Source: a virus
Virus record (IMG/VR): IMGVR_UViG_3300022467_001304
Coordinates: 1 to 20,950 of that record
Length of the DNA stretch: 20,950 nt
Strand: one strand, 5' to 3'
A model generated the notes under the pieces. The model saw only the letters and a list, made by a program, of their open reading frames with translations, was not told where the DNA came from and made no database searches. The translations under genes were made by a program, and so were the position numbers. Every line of letters begins with the position of its first letter. The stretch's first letter is position 1. Positions 12,462 through 19,000 of this stretch are shown here, in pieces.

Positions 12462-13096
12462 GCTCCTTCTCGCATGAGTGACAGGAACTCCGCACGAGCG
12501 TCTGGCTCGTCACGGAACACGCCGCGTACAGCGCTGGTGGCGGTGAGAGCGTTGGGCTCTTCGACACCACGTAGTGACATGCAGCCGTGCGCTGCACGGA
12601 TGACGACCATCGCTCCCTTCGGATCGAGGTACTTGACGAGCGCGTCAGCGACCTGGTCGGTGACACGCTCCTGAACGGTCAACTGCTTAGCGAAGTGATG
12701 CACCACCCTCGCAAGCTTGCTGAGGCCGCACACCTTCCCCTTCGGCAGGTAGCCAACCCACGCTTTGCCGGTCACCGGCAACAGATGGTGAGCGCACATG
12801 CTCACGACCTTGATCGGTCCGACCTGCACTAGGCTGTCGTGCTCGTCACTGAAGCTGACGTCGAGGATCGCCTTCAACTCTGCCTCGTTGCCGTTGGCAT
12901 GGAACGCCTGCAACACCTTGGCAGCGCGTGCGGGCGTGCGATCGAAGTGCTGGTTCTCGGTGTCGTACCCCAGGCAGCGAAGGATCCCTGAGATGTGTGC
13001 TTCGATCTCTGCTTGAGTATCCGTCGCCAGTGGAAACGGTTCCGAACTCTCGAATGTGGTGACGAGCTCACCGAGACCGTTACGCACCTCTTCCAT
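12458..13096 (-). CDS. folE: GTP cyclohydrolase I
   Basis: 212 residues from the ATG at 13096, which shares its A with the QueE stop (TGATG), 6 nt after AAAGGGG. Longer starts to 13429 lie inside queE. The zinc ligands are Cys101, His104 (SMCAHHLLP) and Cys172 (AHGCMSLRG), and TATSAVRG near 186-192 closes the active site. The enzyme makes 7,8-dihydroneopterin triphosphate from GTP, the first step towards 7-deazaguanines and folate. A phage copy beside queD, queE and dpdA points to supply of the modification pathway. Length and motifs fit the type IA family. Confidence 0.95.
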   Translation of the reverse strand: MEEVRNGLGELVTTFESSEPFPLATDTQAEIEAHISGILRCLGYDTENQHFDRTPARAAKVLQAFHANGNEAELKAILDVSFSDEHDSLVQVGPIKVVSMCAHHLLPVTGKAWVGYLPKGKVCGLSKLARVVHHFAKQLTVQERVTDQVADALVKYLDPKGAMVVIRAAHGCMSLRGVEEPNALTATSAVRGVFRDEPDARAEFLSLMREGA

Positions 13097-13854
13097 CAGC
13101 GTCCCCTTTCCTGTCCGTATAGCAGCACGTGCTGCCTGAGTGAGAGGTTCCATCCGTACTTGTGGATACCGTCGGCAAGGTACCGTGCAGTTGCCAACTG
13201 CCCTTGCGGTGTGGTACCCTCCGGCATGATCCACACCTGATCCGGCAGGATGTTGATGTCCGCGACGATGTTGCTGACCTCGACCAGGTCGTCGACGTCC
13301 TTGACGACGAACTTGAAGTCTGCACCCAACTGCTGGAACTGCCGTAGCACATTCGGCTTGTACCGCAGCTTGGCTTCGTTGCCACTGTTCGCCAGCTTCG
13401 GGCTCACGGTCCACTGCACGAACGGCCATCGCACAGGGAGGATGGTCCCTGCCGTCTCGAACGCGATCCGGTACCGGTGGTGAAGCGCAGTCACCAGCGG
13501 GATGAGACCTTCCTGCTGCAGCAGCGGTTCGCCACCGCTGAAGATGAGCAGCGTGTTGAGTCCCAGTCCGAGCTCGTCAACTGCGTCGTAGACTTCGTCC
13601 CAACGCATGCGTCGGAGTTCCTGCCGCGGATCGTACTGCACACCATCCCTGTGCATAGCGGCGTGCCGCTCGTCGAAGGCCCACGTGTACGGCGTGTCGC
13701 AGAAGTTGCAGTGCAGGTTGCATGTGCCCAACCGAATGAATGCAGCCCTCTGCCCGGTCTGGCGACCTTCGCCTTGCCAGATGGGACCGTAGATCTCGTT
13801 GACGATGAGGCTACGGCTAGTTGACGTAGTGGGAGACGTCTCCGTCGATGACAT
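13096..13854 (-). CDS. queE: 7-carboxy-7-deazaguanine synthase (radical SAM)
   Basis: 252 residues from the ATG at 13854, 6 nt after GGGGAG; the start lies 38 nt inside queD. A TTG two codons earlier is possible. Residues 18-30 read VNEIYGPIWQGEG, the QueE opening. The radical SAM cluster is Cys45-x3-Cys49-x2-Cys52 (TCNLHCNFCDT). FSGGEPLLQ near residue 107-115 is the SAM-binding GGEP motif. TVSPK near 150 and WIMPEGTT near 210 are family features. It converts 6-carboxytetrahydropterin to 7-carboxy-7-deazaguanine. All key residues are present. Confidence 0.95.
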   Translation of the reverse strand: MSSTETSPTTSTSRSLIVNEIYGPIWQGEGRQTGQRAAFIRLGTCNLHCNFCDTPYTWAFDERHAAMHRDGVQYDPRQELRRMRWDEVYDAVDELGLGLNTLLIFSGGEPLLQQEGLIPLVTALHHRYRIAFETAGTILPVRWPFVQWTVSPKLANSGNEAKLRYKPNVLRQFQQLGADFKFVVKDVDDLVEVSNIVADINILPDQVWIMPEGTTPQGQLATARYLADGIHKYGWNLSLRQHVLLYGQERGR

Positions 13855-14272
13855 CGTCAACTCCCCTCAGCCACTCAGCGATGCATGTGTTGGTGCCGGT
13901 CTCGTGTACGAGGATCCGACCTTGCTTGGCTGCCGGGAAGTTCCGCATCGACCATCTCGCGATGATTTCGCTGAGGTTCTCGACGGTCGGGTCCCCTTCA
14001 TCGAGGATGACCGCCCCTGGCAGGTTTGCATCGCACAACGGGTCACTGCCATTGAGCAGCAATGAGTGGTCGTACGTCGAGTCCAGGTACGTGCGGAACA
14101 GCGACTTGATGTGTGCGAGGTCATCGATGAGGATGCCGCGCAGGTCGATCTCGCCGTACAGCTCCATGGTCACCTTCATCGAGTGTCCGTGGATCCGTCG
14201 GCACTTGCCTTCCAGGCTCATGAGTCTGTGAGCGACCTGGATTTCGTGATGCACCTGCAAAGAGCGCAGCAC
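13817..14272 (-). CDS. queD: 6-carboxy-5,6,7,8-tetrahydropterin synthase
   Basis: 151 residues, GTG start 8 nt after GAGAGGA. Zinc ligands His15 (VAHRL), His28 and His30 (CRRIHGHS) are present with the catalytic Cys24; Asp68-His69 (YDHS) and Glu124 (HETGTNT) complete the site. It turns dihydroneopterin triphosphate into 6-carboxytetrahydropterin, the substrate of QueE. The gene overlaps queE by 38 nt. The FolE-QueD-QueE-QueC set is thereby complete. Confidence 0.95.
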   Translation of the reverse strand: MLRSLQVHHEIQVAHRLMSLEGKCRRIHGHSMKVTMELYGEIDLRGILIDDLAHIKSLFRTYLDSTYDHSLLLNGSDPLCDANLPGAVILDEGDPTVENLSEIIARWSMRNFPAAKQGRILVHETGTNTCIAEWLRGVDDVIDGDVSHYVN

Positions 14273-14300
14273 TGACGTCGTCCTCTCTGCGCAGCTGAAC

Positions 14301-14522
14301 TTAGCTGGCGGCTTCTGTGTCTTCGGTCACCGGCTCGAGATCCTCGTTGAGCAGACCCTTTGCCTTCAGGTCCTCGAGGATCAACCACCGGATGTAGCCG
14401 CTGACGGAGCGAGCTTCCTGCCGAGCGCGCGTCTTGATGACACCGTCGTACGACGGCTCAAGCGGCACGGACAGCATGAGCTCCTTGGTCTCCTTCCGCG
14501 GCTGCGGAACGGGCTGGCTCAC
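14301..14522 (-). CDS. ribbon-helix-helix (CopG-like) protein
   Basis: 73 residues, GTG start 6 nt after AAGGAG, overlapping the RuvC-like stop (GTGA). A strand with alternating hydrophobic residues (KELMLSVPLEP) is followed by two helices (YDGVIKTRARQEARSV, then SGYIRWLILEDLKAKG), the ribbon-helix-helix order. The C terminus is acidic. Such proteins bind DNA as dimers and often act as repressors. Here it sits just before the 7-deazaguanine genes and after the recombination genes in the same unit, so it could regulate the phage promoters. The target is unknown. Confidence 0.65.
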   Translation of the reverse strand: MSQPVPQPRKETKELMLSVPLEPSYDGVIKTRARQEARSVSGYIRWLILEDLKAKGLLNEDLEPVTEDTEAAS

Positions 14523-14935
14523 AGTTCACTCCTTCGGAGGTAGGAGATGACGTGCGCAAGCGCACTCACCTCGTCGCGTTGTCCTGTAAAGCGGCTTGCA
14601 AAGCTCACCGCGTTAAGTCTGGCTGATGGCTGCGCTACGACGACCTTGATGCACGCTTCCTCGCAACGGTACAGGAAGAACCCCAACACCTTCATGGTGT
14701 GGATCGCGTCCTTGGTCCGCGGCCCACTGCCGACGAAGTCCTCCACTACCGCCTGGTCGACGTTCATCCGTTGGATGACCCGCCAAAGCGCCAAGACGTC
14801 CTTTCCGCAGGTCGTCTTGACGCTTTCGACGAGAGGACCCCGGTGGCCCACAAACGCTAGGCCTGTGTTGCCACCGGGATCGATTCCGACCGTCGTAGTC
14901 AGCCTACCAGCCGAATCCGCCGTTGCCACTGCCAC
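14519..14935 (-). CDS. RuvC-like Holliday junction resolvase
   Basis: About 138 residues; the start is unsure. VGIDPGGNTGLAFV gives the first catalytic Asp, VVEDFVG the Glu, and DEVSALAHVISYL the C-terminal acidic residues of the RNase H-like RuvC family. In-frame GTGs at 14935 and 14929 lie inside the upstream gene and have weak sites; a CTG at 14902 would start just after its stop. RuvC-type enzymes cut four-way junctions; in phages they resolve branched replication products before packaging. The gene stands next to an SSB-like and a Sak4-like gene, which fits a recombination module. Confidence 0.82.
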   Translation of the reverse strand: MAVATADSAGRLTTTVGIDPGGNTGLAFVGHRGPLVESVKTTCGKDVLALWRVIQRMNVDQAVVEDFVGSGPRTKDAIHTMKVLGFFLYRCEEACIKVVVAQPSARLNAVSFASRFTGQRDEVSALAHVISYLRRSEL

Positions 14936-15419
14936 TGTTCTGAACACCCTGCGGCAGTTCAGCAGCCGGCTGCGAAGCACGAGCAGCGAACTTCGCCTTC
15001 TCGGCTTCGACCTCATCCGCGGGGATGATCCGGTCGACCTCGTTCTCCTGGTAGACGTTGCCCTGCGCGTCCCGACGACCCTTGTAGTCGTCCTTGACGG
15101 ACACGACGCACCACGCGTGAAGACCGATCAGCTCCGCTTCGTCCAGCGGGTTCATCTTGTCCTCGGGGAAACCCATGTCGACCAAGTCGGCCTTCAGGTA
15201 CTTGAGGTTCTCCGGGGTGAGAGAGTAGCTCCGGAACAGCCAGTTGTCCGTTCCGACAGCGACCAGACGAAGGTCGATCTTCGGCTTGCCCTGGTTCTTG
15301 CCGGACGCGGTCGTACCCAGGTTGGCCTGGTCGATGACGGCCTCGTAGACACCCGGGACGAGCGGCCGGAAGCCAGTGTTTCCCTTTTCGGCGGTGATGC
15401 CGGTCATGTCGATTGGCAT
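14904..15419 (-). CDS. DUF669/SSB-like putative single-stranded DNA-binding protein
   Basis: 171 residues, ATG 8 nt after AAGGGA. Residues 18-130 look like a beta barrel: FRPLVPGVYEAVIDQA, then KIDLRLVAVGT, NWLFRSYSLTPENLKYLKADL and LHAWCVVSVKDDYKGR, with an aromatic-rich surface. The C-terminal 40 residues are disordered, Ala/Gln then Ser/Gly/Asn-rich, ending in GFGW. This is the layout of phage DUF669-type proteins found next to Sak4 or RecA-like genes. The C-terminal tip is aromatic but not acidic, unlike bacterial SSB. ssDNA binding is inferred from layout and neighbours. Confidence 0.6.
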   Translation of the reverse strand: MPIDMTGITAEKGNTGFRPLVPGVYEAVIDQANLGTTASGKNQGKPKIDLRLVAVGTDNWLFRSYSLTPENLKYLKADLVDMGFPEDKMNPLDEAELIGLHAWCVVSVKDDYKGRRDAQGNVYQENEVDRIIPADEVEAEKAKFAARASQPAAELPQGVQNSGSGNGGFGW

Positions 15420-15443
15420 TGCAGTGTTCCCTTCTGAGATGTG

Positions 15444-16223
15444 TCAGTTTGTCGATGCTGCAGCTGCAACCTCTTTGGCAGCAGCCGTGTGCCCCCGGGA
15501 GATGTCGATCATCTCCTGGATGTCGGGGTTCTTGATCTCCAGCGGGAGCTGAGGACCGGTCATCGGTTGGTGGTGCTTCGCGATCACTCGAGCGGTCGGC
15601 TTGAGCAACAGCTTCCGAGCTGAACTCTGCCGATCGGCCTCGAGGTAACCGACTGTATCAACTGCAGCGAGCATGTCCTTCACCACGCCCGGTGTTGCGG
15701 ACATCCGGATGAACACAAACCCCGATGAGTCATCCTTCAGTTCCTCGGCCTGCAGCACGAAGATGACGTTCGTGCCTGTTTCCCGCGCGACGGCGCACCA
15801 GTCGTAGGCGATCTTCATCACCATCGCGTTGGCTTGTCCCCAGTCGTTCTGTGACACGTTGGCGAGTGCCAAGTTCTGATTGCCACGGATCTTCTGGACG
15901 GCCAGCTTCGACAACTTCGTCATCGTGTCGAAGATGATCGTGTCGAACGGATGGGAGCGCTGGCGCAGCTGGTCGGATAGCGTCTCGACCCGATCGAAGC
16001 TGTCGTTGACGGGGAACAGATCGATGTCGTCCCGATCCGCGAGTGACCTCGCAGCCGTACCATCAATGTCGAACAGCAACGCTCGTTTCGCGGTTGACGC
16101 GAGCGTGGTCTTGCCAGCGCCCGGGAAACCGAACAACGCGATGTTCATCCCGTTGCTCTGCACGAGCTCCTTGGCCTTACGCCAAGGTGGCGTCGGACCT
16201 CCGCTTCCGGTTGCTACGACCAT
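15444..16223 (-). CDS. Sak4-like RecA-family ATPase (single-strand annealing)
   Basis: 259 residues from the ATG at 16223, 7 nt after TGGAGGT; an upstream in-frame TTG at 16238 overlaps that site and is rejected. Walker A is GFPGAGKTT at 32-40, followed by LLFDIDG near 49-55. Walker B is TIIFDT near 95-100. FVLQAEE and the C-terminal Ala-rich tail follow. These are the features of phage AAA_24/Sak4 proteins, which bind single-stranded DNA and assist annealing with a cognate SSB. The SSB-like and RuvC-like genes directly follow. It is the first gene of the unit that also carries the base-modification genes. Confidence 0.85.
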   Translation of the reverse strand: MVVATGSGGPTPPWRKAKELVQSNGMNIALFGFPGAGKTTLASTAKRALLFDIDGTAARSLADRDDIDLFPVNDSFDRVETLSDQLRQRSHPFDTIIFDTMTKLSKLAVQKIRGNQNLALANVSQNDWGQANAMVMKIAYDWCAVARETGTNVIFVLQAEELKDDSSGFVFIRMSATPGVVKDMLAAVDTVGYLEADRQSSARKLLLKPTARVIAKHHQPMTGPQLPLEIKNPDIQEMIDISRGHTAAAKEVAAAASTN

Positions 16224-16262
16224 CCTGTGCACCTCCAATCGGTTCTTGTTGGCTACTAGTTA

Positions 16263-16291
16263 ATTATACGTGACCTTCTACGAGAAATCAA
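16263..16291 (-). promoter_or_regulatory. class I promoter of the recombination/7-deazaguanine unit
   Basis: TTGATT (16291-16286), 17-bp spacer, TATAAT (16268-16263) on the minus strand, then TAACTAGTAGCC. The spacer lacks the GGTGA half of the inverted repeat seen in the 8320, 10005 and 19583 copies. First start codon 40 nt downstream. No other class I promoter is seen before 10005, so ten genes seem to share this one. An inverted repeat, AAACCG-7 nt-CGGTTT (16303-16321), lies just upstream. Confidence 0.85.
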
Positions 16292-16337
16292 GTGGTTTCC
16301 ACAAACCGTTTATTTCGGTTTTACGTCCGGGGTCACA

Positions 16338-16383
16338 CGGGCAACCTAAATCTGTTGCCCGCGATCCCCTCATTGCGTATACG
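16338..16383 (+). promoter_or_regulatory. class II promoter-like repeat, copy C, with perfect 8-bp hairpin
   Basis: AAATCTG, TTGCCC (16355-16360), 17-bp spacer, TATACG (16378-16383). CGGGCAAC (16338-16345) and GTTGCCCG (16354-16361) form a perfect inverted repeat around an 8-nt A/T-rich loop, overlapping the -35-like box. It lies between the stop of the leftward nuclease gene and the leftward promoter 16263-16291 and points right. It may be a promoter for antisense RNA, an operator, or a hairpin at the 3' end of the nuclease transcript; there is no T-run. Confidence 0.5.
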
Positions 16384-16398
16384 TCGAATGTCGCTCGA

Positions 16399-17559
16399 TT
16401 ACCGCGAGATTTCAACGGCCTTCAGTAGGTCAGCTAACGAACCAACCTGCGTTTCACCGTGGTCCTCTGCTAGGGCTTTCTGCGTGCCGTACGTGCCTCG
16501 CTTGTAGTTGGCCTGCGTGATCCACTGCACGTCCTCCCCGCGGAGCTGACCGTCGCACAGATCGCGGAAGTCGCAATCCCAGCACCCGGTCCACGGCTTG
16601 TTGAACGTGATGAGAGGGTCGTTGGCGATCTCCCAGAGGATCTTCTCGACGTTCTCGACCCACTCGACAACTGCGGACTGCGGGATCGTGATGCGGTGTC
16701 GCACGTAGAACGGGTTCTCGGTCGACTGGTCCCGCTGCCGGAGCCGGTTGAGGATGTCGCGGTAGTACTCGTCGCCAGGGTTGTCGCCGTTGGCCTTGAT
16801 CGCCTTGATGTACGCACTCTCCGTGGTATCGATCCACTCGCGGGACAACAGTCCGCTCTGCAGCTTCTTGGGTTGCACAGGGAGCTTCTTGTTGATCCCG
16901 TTGTACAGAACCCCTTCGACCTTGTGCCCGGTCAGCATCTGGATCATCGCTGGGTAGCCGATGATCTGGTGGTCCAGCAGCAGGTCGCGTAGCTGCGGTC
17001 GCTGGGAGAACGTCTTCGTCTCGCCAACCCACAGATTGCGCGTGCTCGGGTTCTGCAGCAAACCGTCGCACGTTCCGACGAGCCATGCGTACAAGTCACC
17101 CTGTGCGGTGTAGAACGGGATCCGCATCGTGACCTCGGGGTGGAGCAGCTTGAACGGTGCCCACGTGTCCTGCCCGTAGTGCTCCAGGTAGTTGCGCAGG
17201 TACGTCTTCGCGAGCTCCATGCTGGTGGTGAACGGCTCGTACTCGACCGGAGACATCGTCGTGCCAACCCGCTCCAGGTAGGCCTGCTCCATCTCAGCCT
17301 TCTGCTGTGCGATGTACTCGTCAGCAACGGCGAACGGATCCTTGCCCATGGCCTGCGCTTCGATGCCCTTGTGGACGATCGTACCGGTGGACAACGCACC
17401 GTACGCAGCACCCTTGCGAACCAGCGACTGCCGGTTGGCGGAACCGTAGTCCCACTGCCGCTTGCAGCGCATGTACTCCTGGATCTCCGTCACAGAGACC
17501 TGGACGATCGGCTTCCCGTTGAACGTACTCGGGAATGCGCTTTGCCCTTCTGGGATCAT
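16399..17559 (-). CDS. Cas4/RecB-like PD-(D/E)XK exonuclease with iron-sulfur cluster
   Basis: 386 residues; ATG overlaps the upstream stop (ATGA). Nuclease residues are His62 (TGTIVHKG), Asp164 (GTCDGLL), Glu179 and Lys181 (VGETKTF), and Gln197 to Tyr201 (DHQIIGYPAM). Four cysteines fit the Cas4/AddB 4Fe-4S pattern: Cys32 near the N terminus and Cys325-x2-Cys328-x5-Cys334 near the C terminus. Such nucleases resect DNA ends and in phages often accompany single-strand annealing proteins. It is the last gene of its unit and lies next to, but in a separate unit from, the Sak4-like gene. All expected residues are present. Confidence 0.87.
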   Translation of the reverse strand: MIPEGQSAFPSTFNGKPIVQVSVTEIQEYMRCKRQWDYGSANRQSLVRKGAAYGALSTGTIVHKGIEAQAMGKDPFAVADEYIAQQKAEMEQAYLERVGTTMSPVEYEPFTTSMELAKTYLRNYLEHYGQDTWAPFKLLHPEVTMRIPFYTAQGDLYAWLVGTCDGLLQNPSTRNLWVGETKTFSQRPQLRDLLLDHQIIGYPAMIQMLTGHKVEGVLYNGINKKLPVQPKKLQSGLLSREWIDTTESAYIKAIKANGDNPGDEYYRDILNRLRQRDQSTENPFYVRHRITIPQSAVVEWVENVEKILWEIANDPLITFNKPWTGCWDCDFRDLCDGQLRGEDVQWITQANYKRGTYGTQKALAEDHGETQVGSLADLLKAVEISR

Positions 17560-17882
17560 GCTCGCACCTCGATGTGGTCGAGTTCCTCGCAGTACTCGAG
17601 ACGGCCAGCGTGCCAGCGTAGTGTGTCGGTACGCCAGTCGTAAAACGCGTGTTGCACAGGAGAGGAATCTCCGGTCTCGCCCTCCTGCATCTCGACGTGG
17701 ACAGCGACGTCACCAGTGACACGCTCCTGTGCACCCGAGAACATCGTCTTGAGGTACTCCATCTCCTCTTCGGTCCGCAACGCGAACGTCCCAGCGAGTG
17801 CCAGGTGGAAGCGATCCTTGCCCACGAAGAGCTGGTTGTGACAGTGCGTTTCGCGGTCCCACACCTTCAGCTTGAAGTACAC
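17556..17882 (-). CDS. hypothetical protein
   Basis: 108 residues from the GTG at 17882, 4 nt after GGAGGAG; longer starts to 18026 lie inside the upstream gene. The product begins YFKLKVWDRETHCHNQLF and has an alpha/beta look, with an acidic stretch (EMQEGETGDSS) and a C-terminal half rich in Trp, Tyr and His. It overlaps the nuclease start (ATGA), so the two may be coupled. No family recognised. Confidence 0.65.
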   Translation of the reverse strand: MYFKLKVWDRETHCHNQLFVGKDRFHLALAGTFALRTEEEMEYLKTMFSGAQERVTGDVAVHVEMQEGETGDSSPVQHAFYDWRTDTLRWHAGRLEYCEELDHIEVRA

Positions 17883-17883
17883 G

Positions 17884-18060
17884 TTACTCCTCCGGCTGGG
17901 TCGTGATGAAGAAGCAGTCGTTCTCCGCGTCGAAGGCGGAGACGCCCGTGATCTCGGACACATCGCCGTTCGCGTCGATGACCTTGACCTGCTTACCAGC
18001 CAAGCCCGTTGCGCCGAACTCTTCACTCAGCTTCTGGCTGAGTTCGAATCCCTGCATCAT
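17884..18060 (-). CDS. small hypothetical protein
   Basis: 58 residues from tandem ATGs (18060, 18057) after AAAGGACGT. The product reads MMQGFELSQKLSEEFG, then GKQVKVIDANGDVSEITG, ending DCFFITTQPEE. The second half resembles a small beta hairpin domain of phage proteins that carry VKVIDxNG. The stop is 1 nt before the next start and overlaps its GGAGGAG. The gene is too short for common cut-offs, but the signals and composition are good. Function unknown. Confidence 0.65.
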   Translation of the reverse strand: MMQGFELSQKLSEEFGATGLAGKQVKVIDANGDVSEITGVSAFDAENDCFFITTQPEE

Positions 18061-18084
18061 ACGTCCTTTCGCTATAGTTTTGTG

Positions 18085-18113
18085 TTGACCCGGTTCGGAT
18101 CATCCCGTATTTC
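18085..18113 (+). promoter_or_regulatory. class II promoter-like repeat, copy D (diverged)
   Basis: TTGACC (18085-18090), 17-bp spacer, TATTTC (18108-18113). The spacer and -10 side (CCGGTTCGGATCATCCCGTATT) share most bases with copy B. It lies in the 75-nt gap between two leftward genes, the only sizeable gap inside that unit, and points right, antisense. No rightward gene lies ahead. On the minus strand CTATAG upstream of the gene at 18060 has no good -35. Confidence 0.4.
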
Positions 18114-18135
18114 GAGGTTAAACGGTTCGCTTCTG

Positions 18136-18300
18136 CTACGGTCGCTCCATCTTCAGTTCGGCGATTGTGTCCCATGCGATGTCGCAGGTGCAACCTACGA
18201 CGTGACCCTTGCATGCCCAACAACCATCGCACGTGCAGGGTTCATCCGGTCCGTGAGGGCAAGCCTCCTTCATCCGTCGGTCGTACTCCTCCTGGTCCAT
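18136..18300 (-). CDS. small cysteine-rich protein, putative zinc-binding
   Basis: 54 residues; ATG shares its A with the upstream stop (TGATG). Seven cysteines at 14, 22, 24, 27, 30, 37 and 39 (CPH, CTCDGCWAC, CTC), enough for one or two metal sites. The termini are charged (QEEYDRRMKEA at the start, ELKMERP at the end). The Cys pattern recalls small phage zinc-finger proteins, but no family is recognised. Signals are translational coupling only. Copy D of the class II repeat lies directly downstream. Confidence 0.65.
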   Translation of the reverse strand: MDQEEYDRRMKEACPHGPDEPCTCDGCWACKGHVVGCTCDIAWDTIAELKMERP

Positions 18301-18662
18301 CAGAACGTCAGCCCGTTGTTGTAGTGCGCCTTGTTCTCCCCGTCCTGCTCCTTCGCAGCCTCCGCTGCCATCGCCTCTACTCGAGCTTCCTCCTCCTTGC
18401 GAAGCTGGTGGAACTTCCGGGTGCGTACGATCTTCTGCCGCTCCTCCAGCGTCTTTTCGCGCTTGAGGGTGATCGTGCCGTACTCCGTCTTGATCGGCAG
18501 TCCGAGCTCGTCAGCCAGGTACGTGACGTAGCGGAACGCCTTCGCCGAGATCGCCTTGCCGTTGATCTCCGTCTGGAGCGACAGCACCGTCTCCTGGGTG
18601 TCCCATGTGCTCAGCGCTGCGACTTCCTCCGGGGTGACTTCGACGTCCTCTTCCTTGATCAC
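18300..18662 (-). CDS. hypothetical charged, helical protein
   Basis: 120 residues, ATG overlapping the upstream stop (ATGA), in a run of coupled genes. The N terminus is acidic (IKEEDVEVTPEEVAAL), followed by TEINGKAISAKAFRYVTYLADELG and a highly charged helix with coiled-coil character (REKTLEERQKIVRTRKFHQLRKEEEARVEA, written in part). The middle YVTYLADELG region could be a small DNA- or protein-binding helix pair. No family recognised. Confidence 0.7.
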   Translation of the reverse strand: MIKEEDVEVTPEEVAALSTWDTQETVLSLQTEINGKAISAKAFRYVTYLADELGLPIKTEYGTITLKREKTLEERQKIVRTRKFHQLRKEEEARVEAMAAEAAKEQDGENKAHYNNGLTF

Positions 18663-19000
18663 TTGCCCTCCTTCACGGGCGTTACCTTGGGCAGCAGACT
18701 CGTGTCTGTGCGATACTCGTCGTAGTTCAGTGGTGCGAGCAGCTCCTCTGGCACTGTGGCAGCGGCCAGGTCGAATGGTGCGAAGTGTGCTTCCGTGATG
18801 CCGTGCTTGATCGCGATCGCCTCAGACAGTTCCTCCGCGCTGGTGAACTCAACACCGTTCGCCCACATCAGCTCCTCGAAGGTCGGCGTGTCCGTCTTGT
18901 ACGCACGCACTGTTGCTACCGCGACGGGCTTCTCGATCGAGTCGCTTGCGGTACGTTCGAAGAGTGCTAGATGAATACGGTGCTTCAGTCCCTCGCTCAT
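18659..19000 (-). CDS. hypothetical protein
   Basis: 113 residues, ATG 7 nt after GGAGG. The protein begins SEGLKHRIHLALFE and is alpha/beta with KPVAVATVRAYKTDT, FEELMWANG and a helical EELSEAIAIKHG. It looks like a soluble protein of a phage early region; no family is recognised. Its start has the best signals of this stretch. It overlaps the long reading frame of the upstream gene by 152 nt, which is discussed under that gene. Confidence 0.7.
   Translation of the reverse strand: MSEGLKHRIHLALFERTASDSIEKPVAVATVRAYKTDTPTFEELMWANGVEFTSAEELSEAIAIKHGITEAHFAPFDLAAATVPEELLAPLNYDEYRTDTSLLPKVTPVKEGK

Noticed and set aside
12458-13429. Longer FolE with an N-terminal extension from 13429.
   Set aside because: The extension lies inside queE and is Arg/Gln-rich without sense; the ATG at 13096 has a site and a TGATG junction.
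18036-18056. GTTCGAATCCC on the plus strand, like the T-loop of a tRNA.
   Set aside because: The flanking bases do not form a 5-bp T-stem, no acceptor, D or anticodon arms are found around it, and the stretch is explained as coding sequence of the small leftward gene at 17884-18060.
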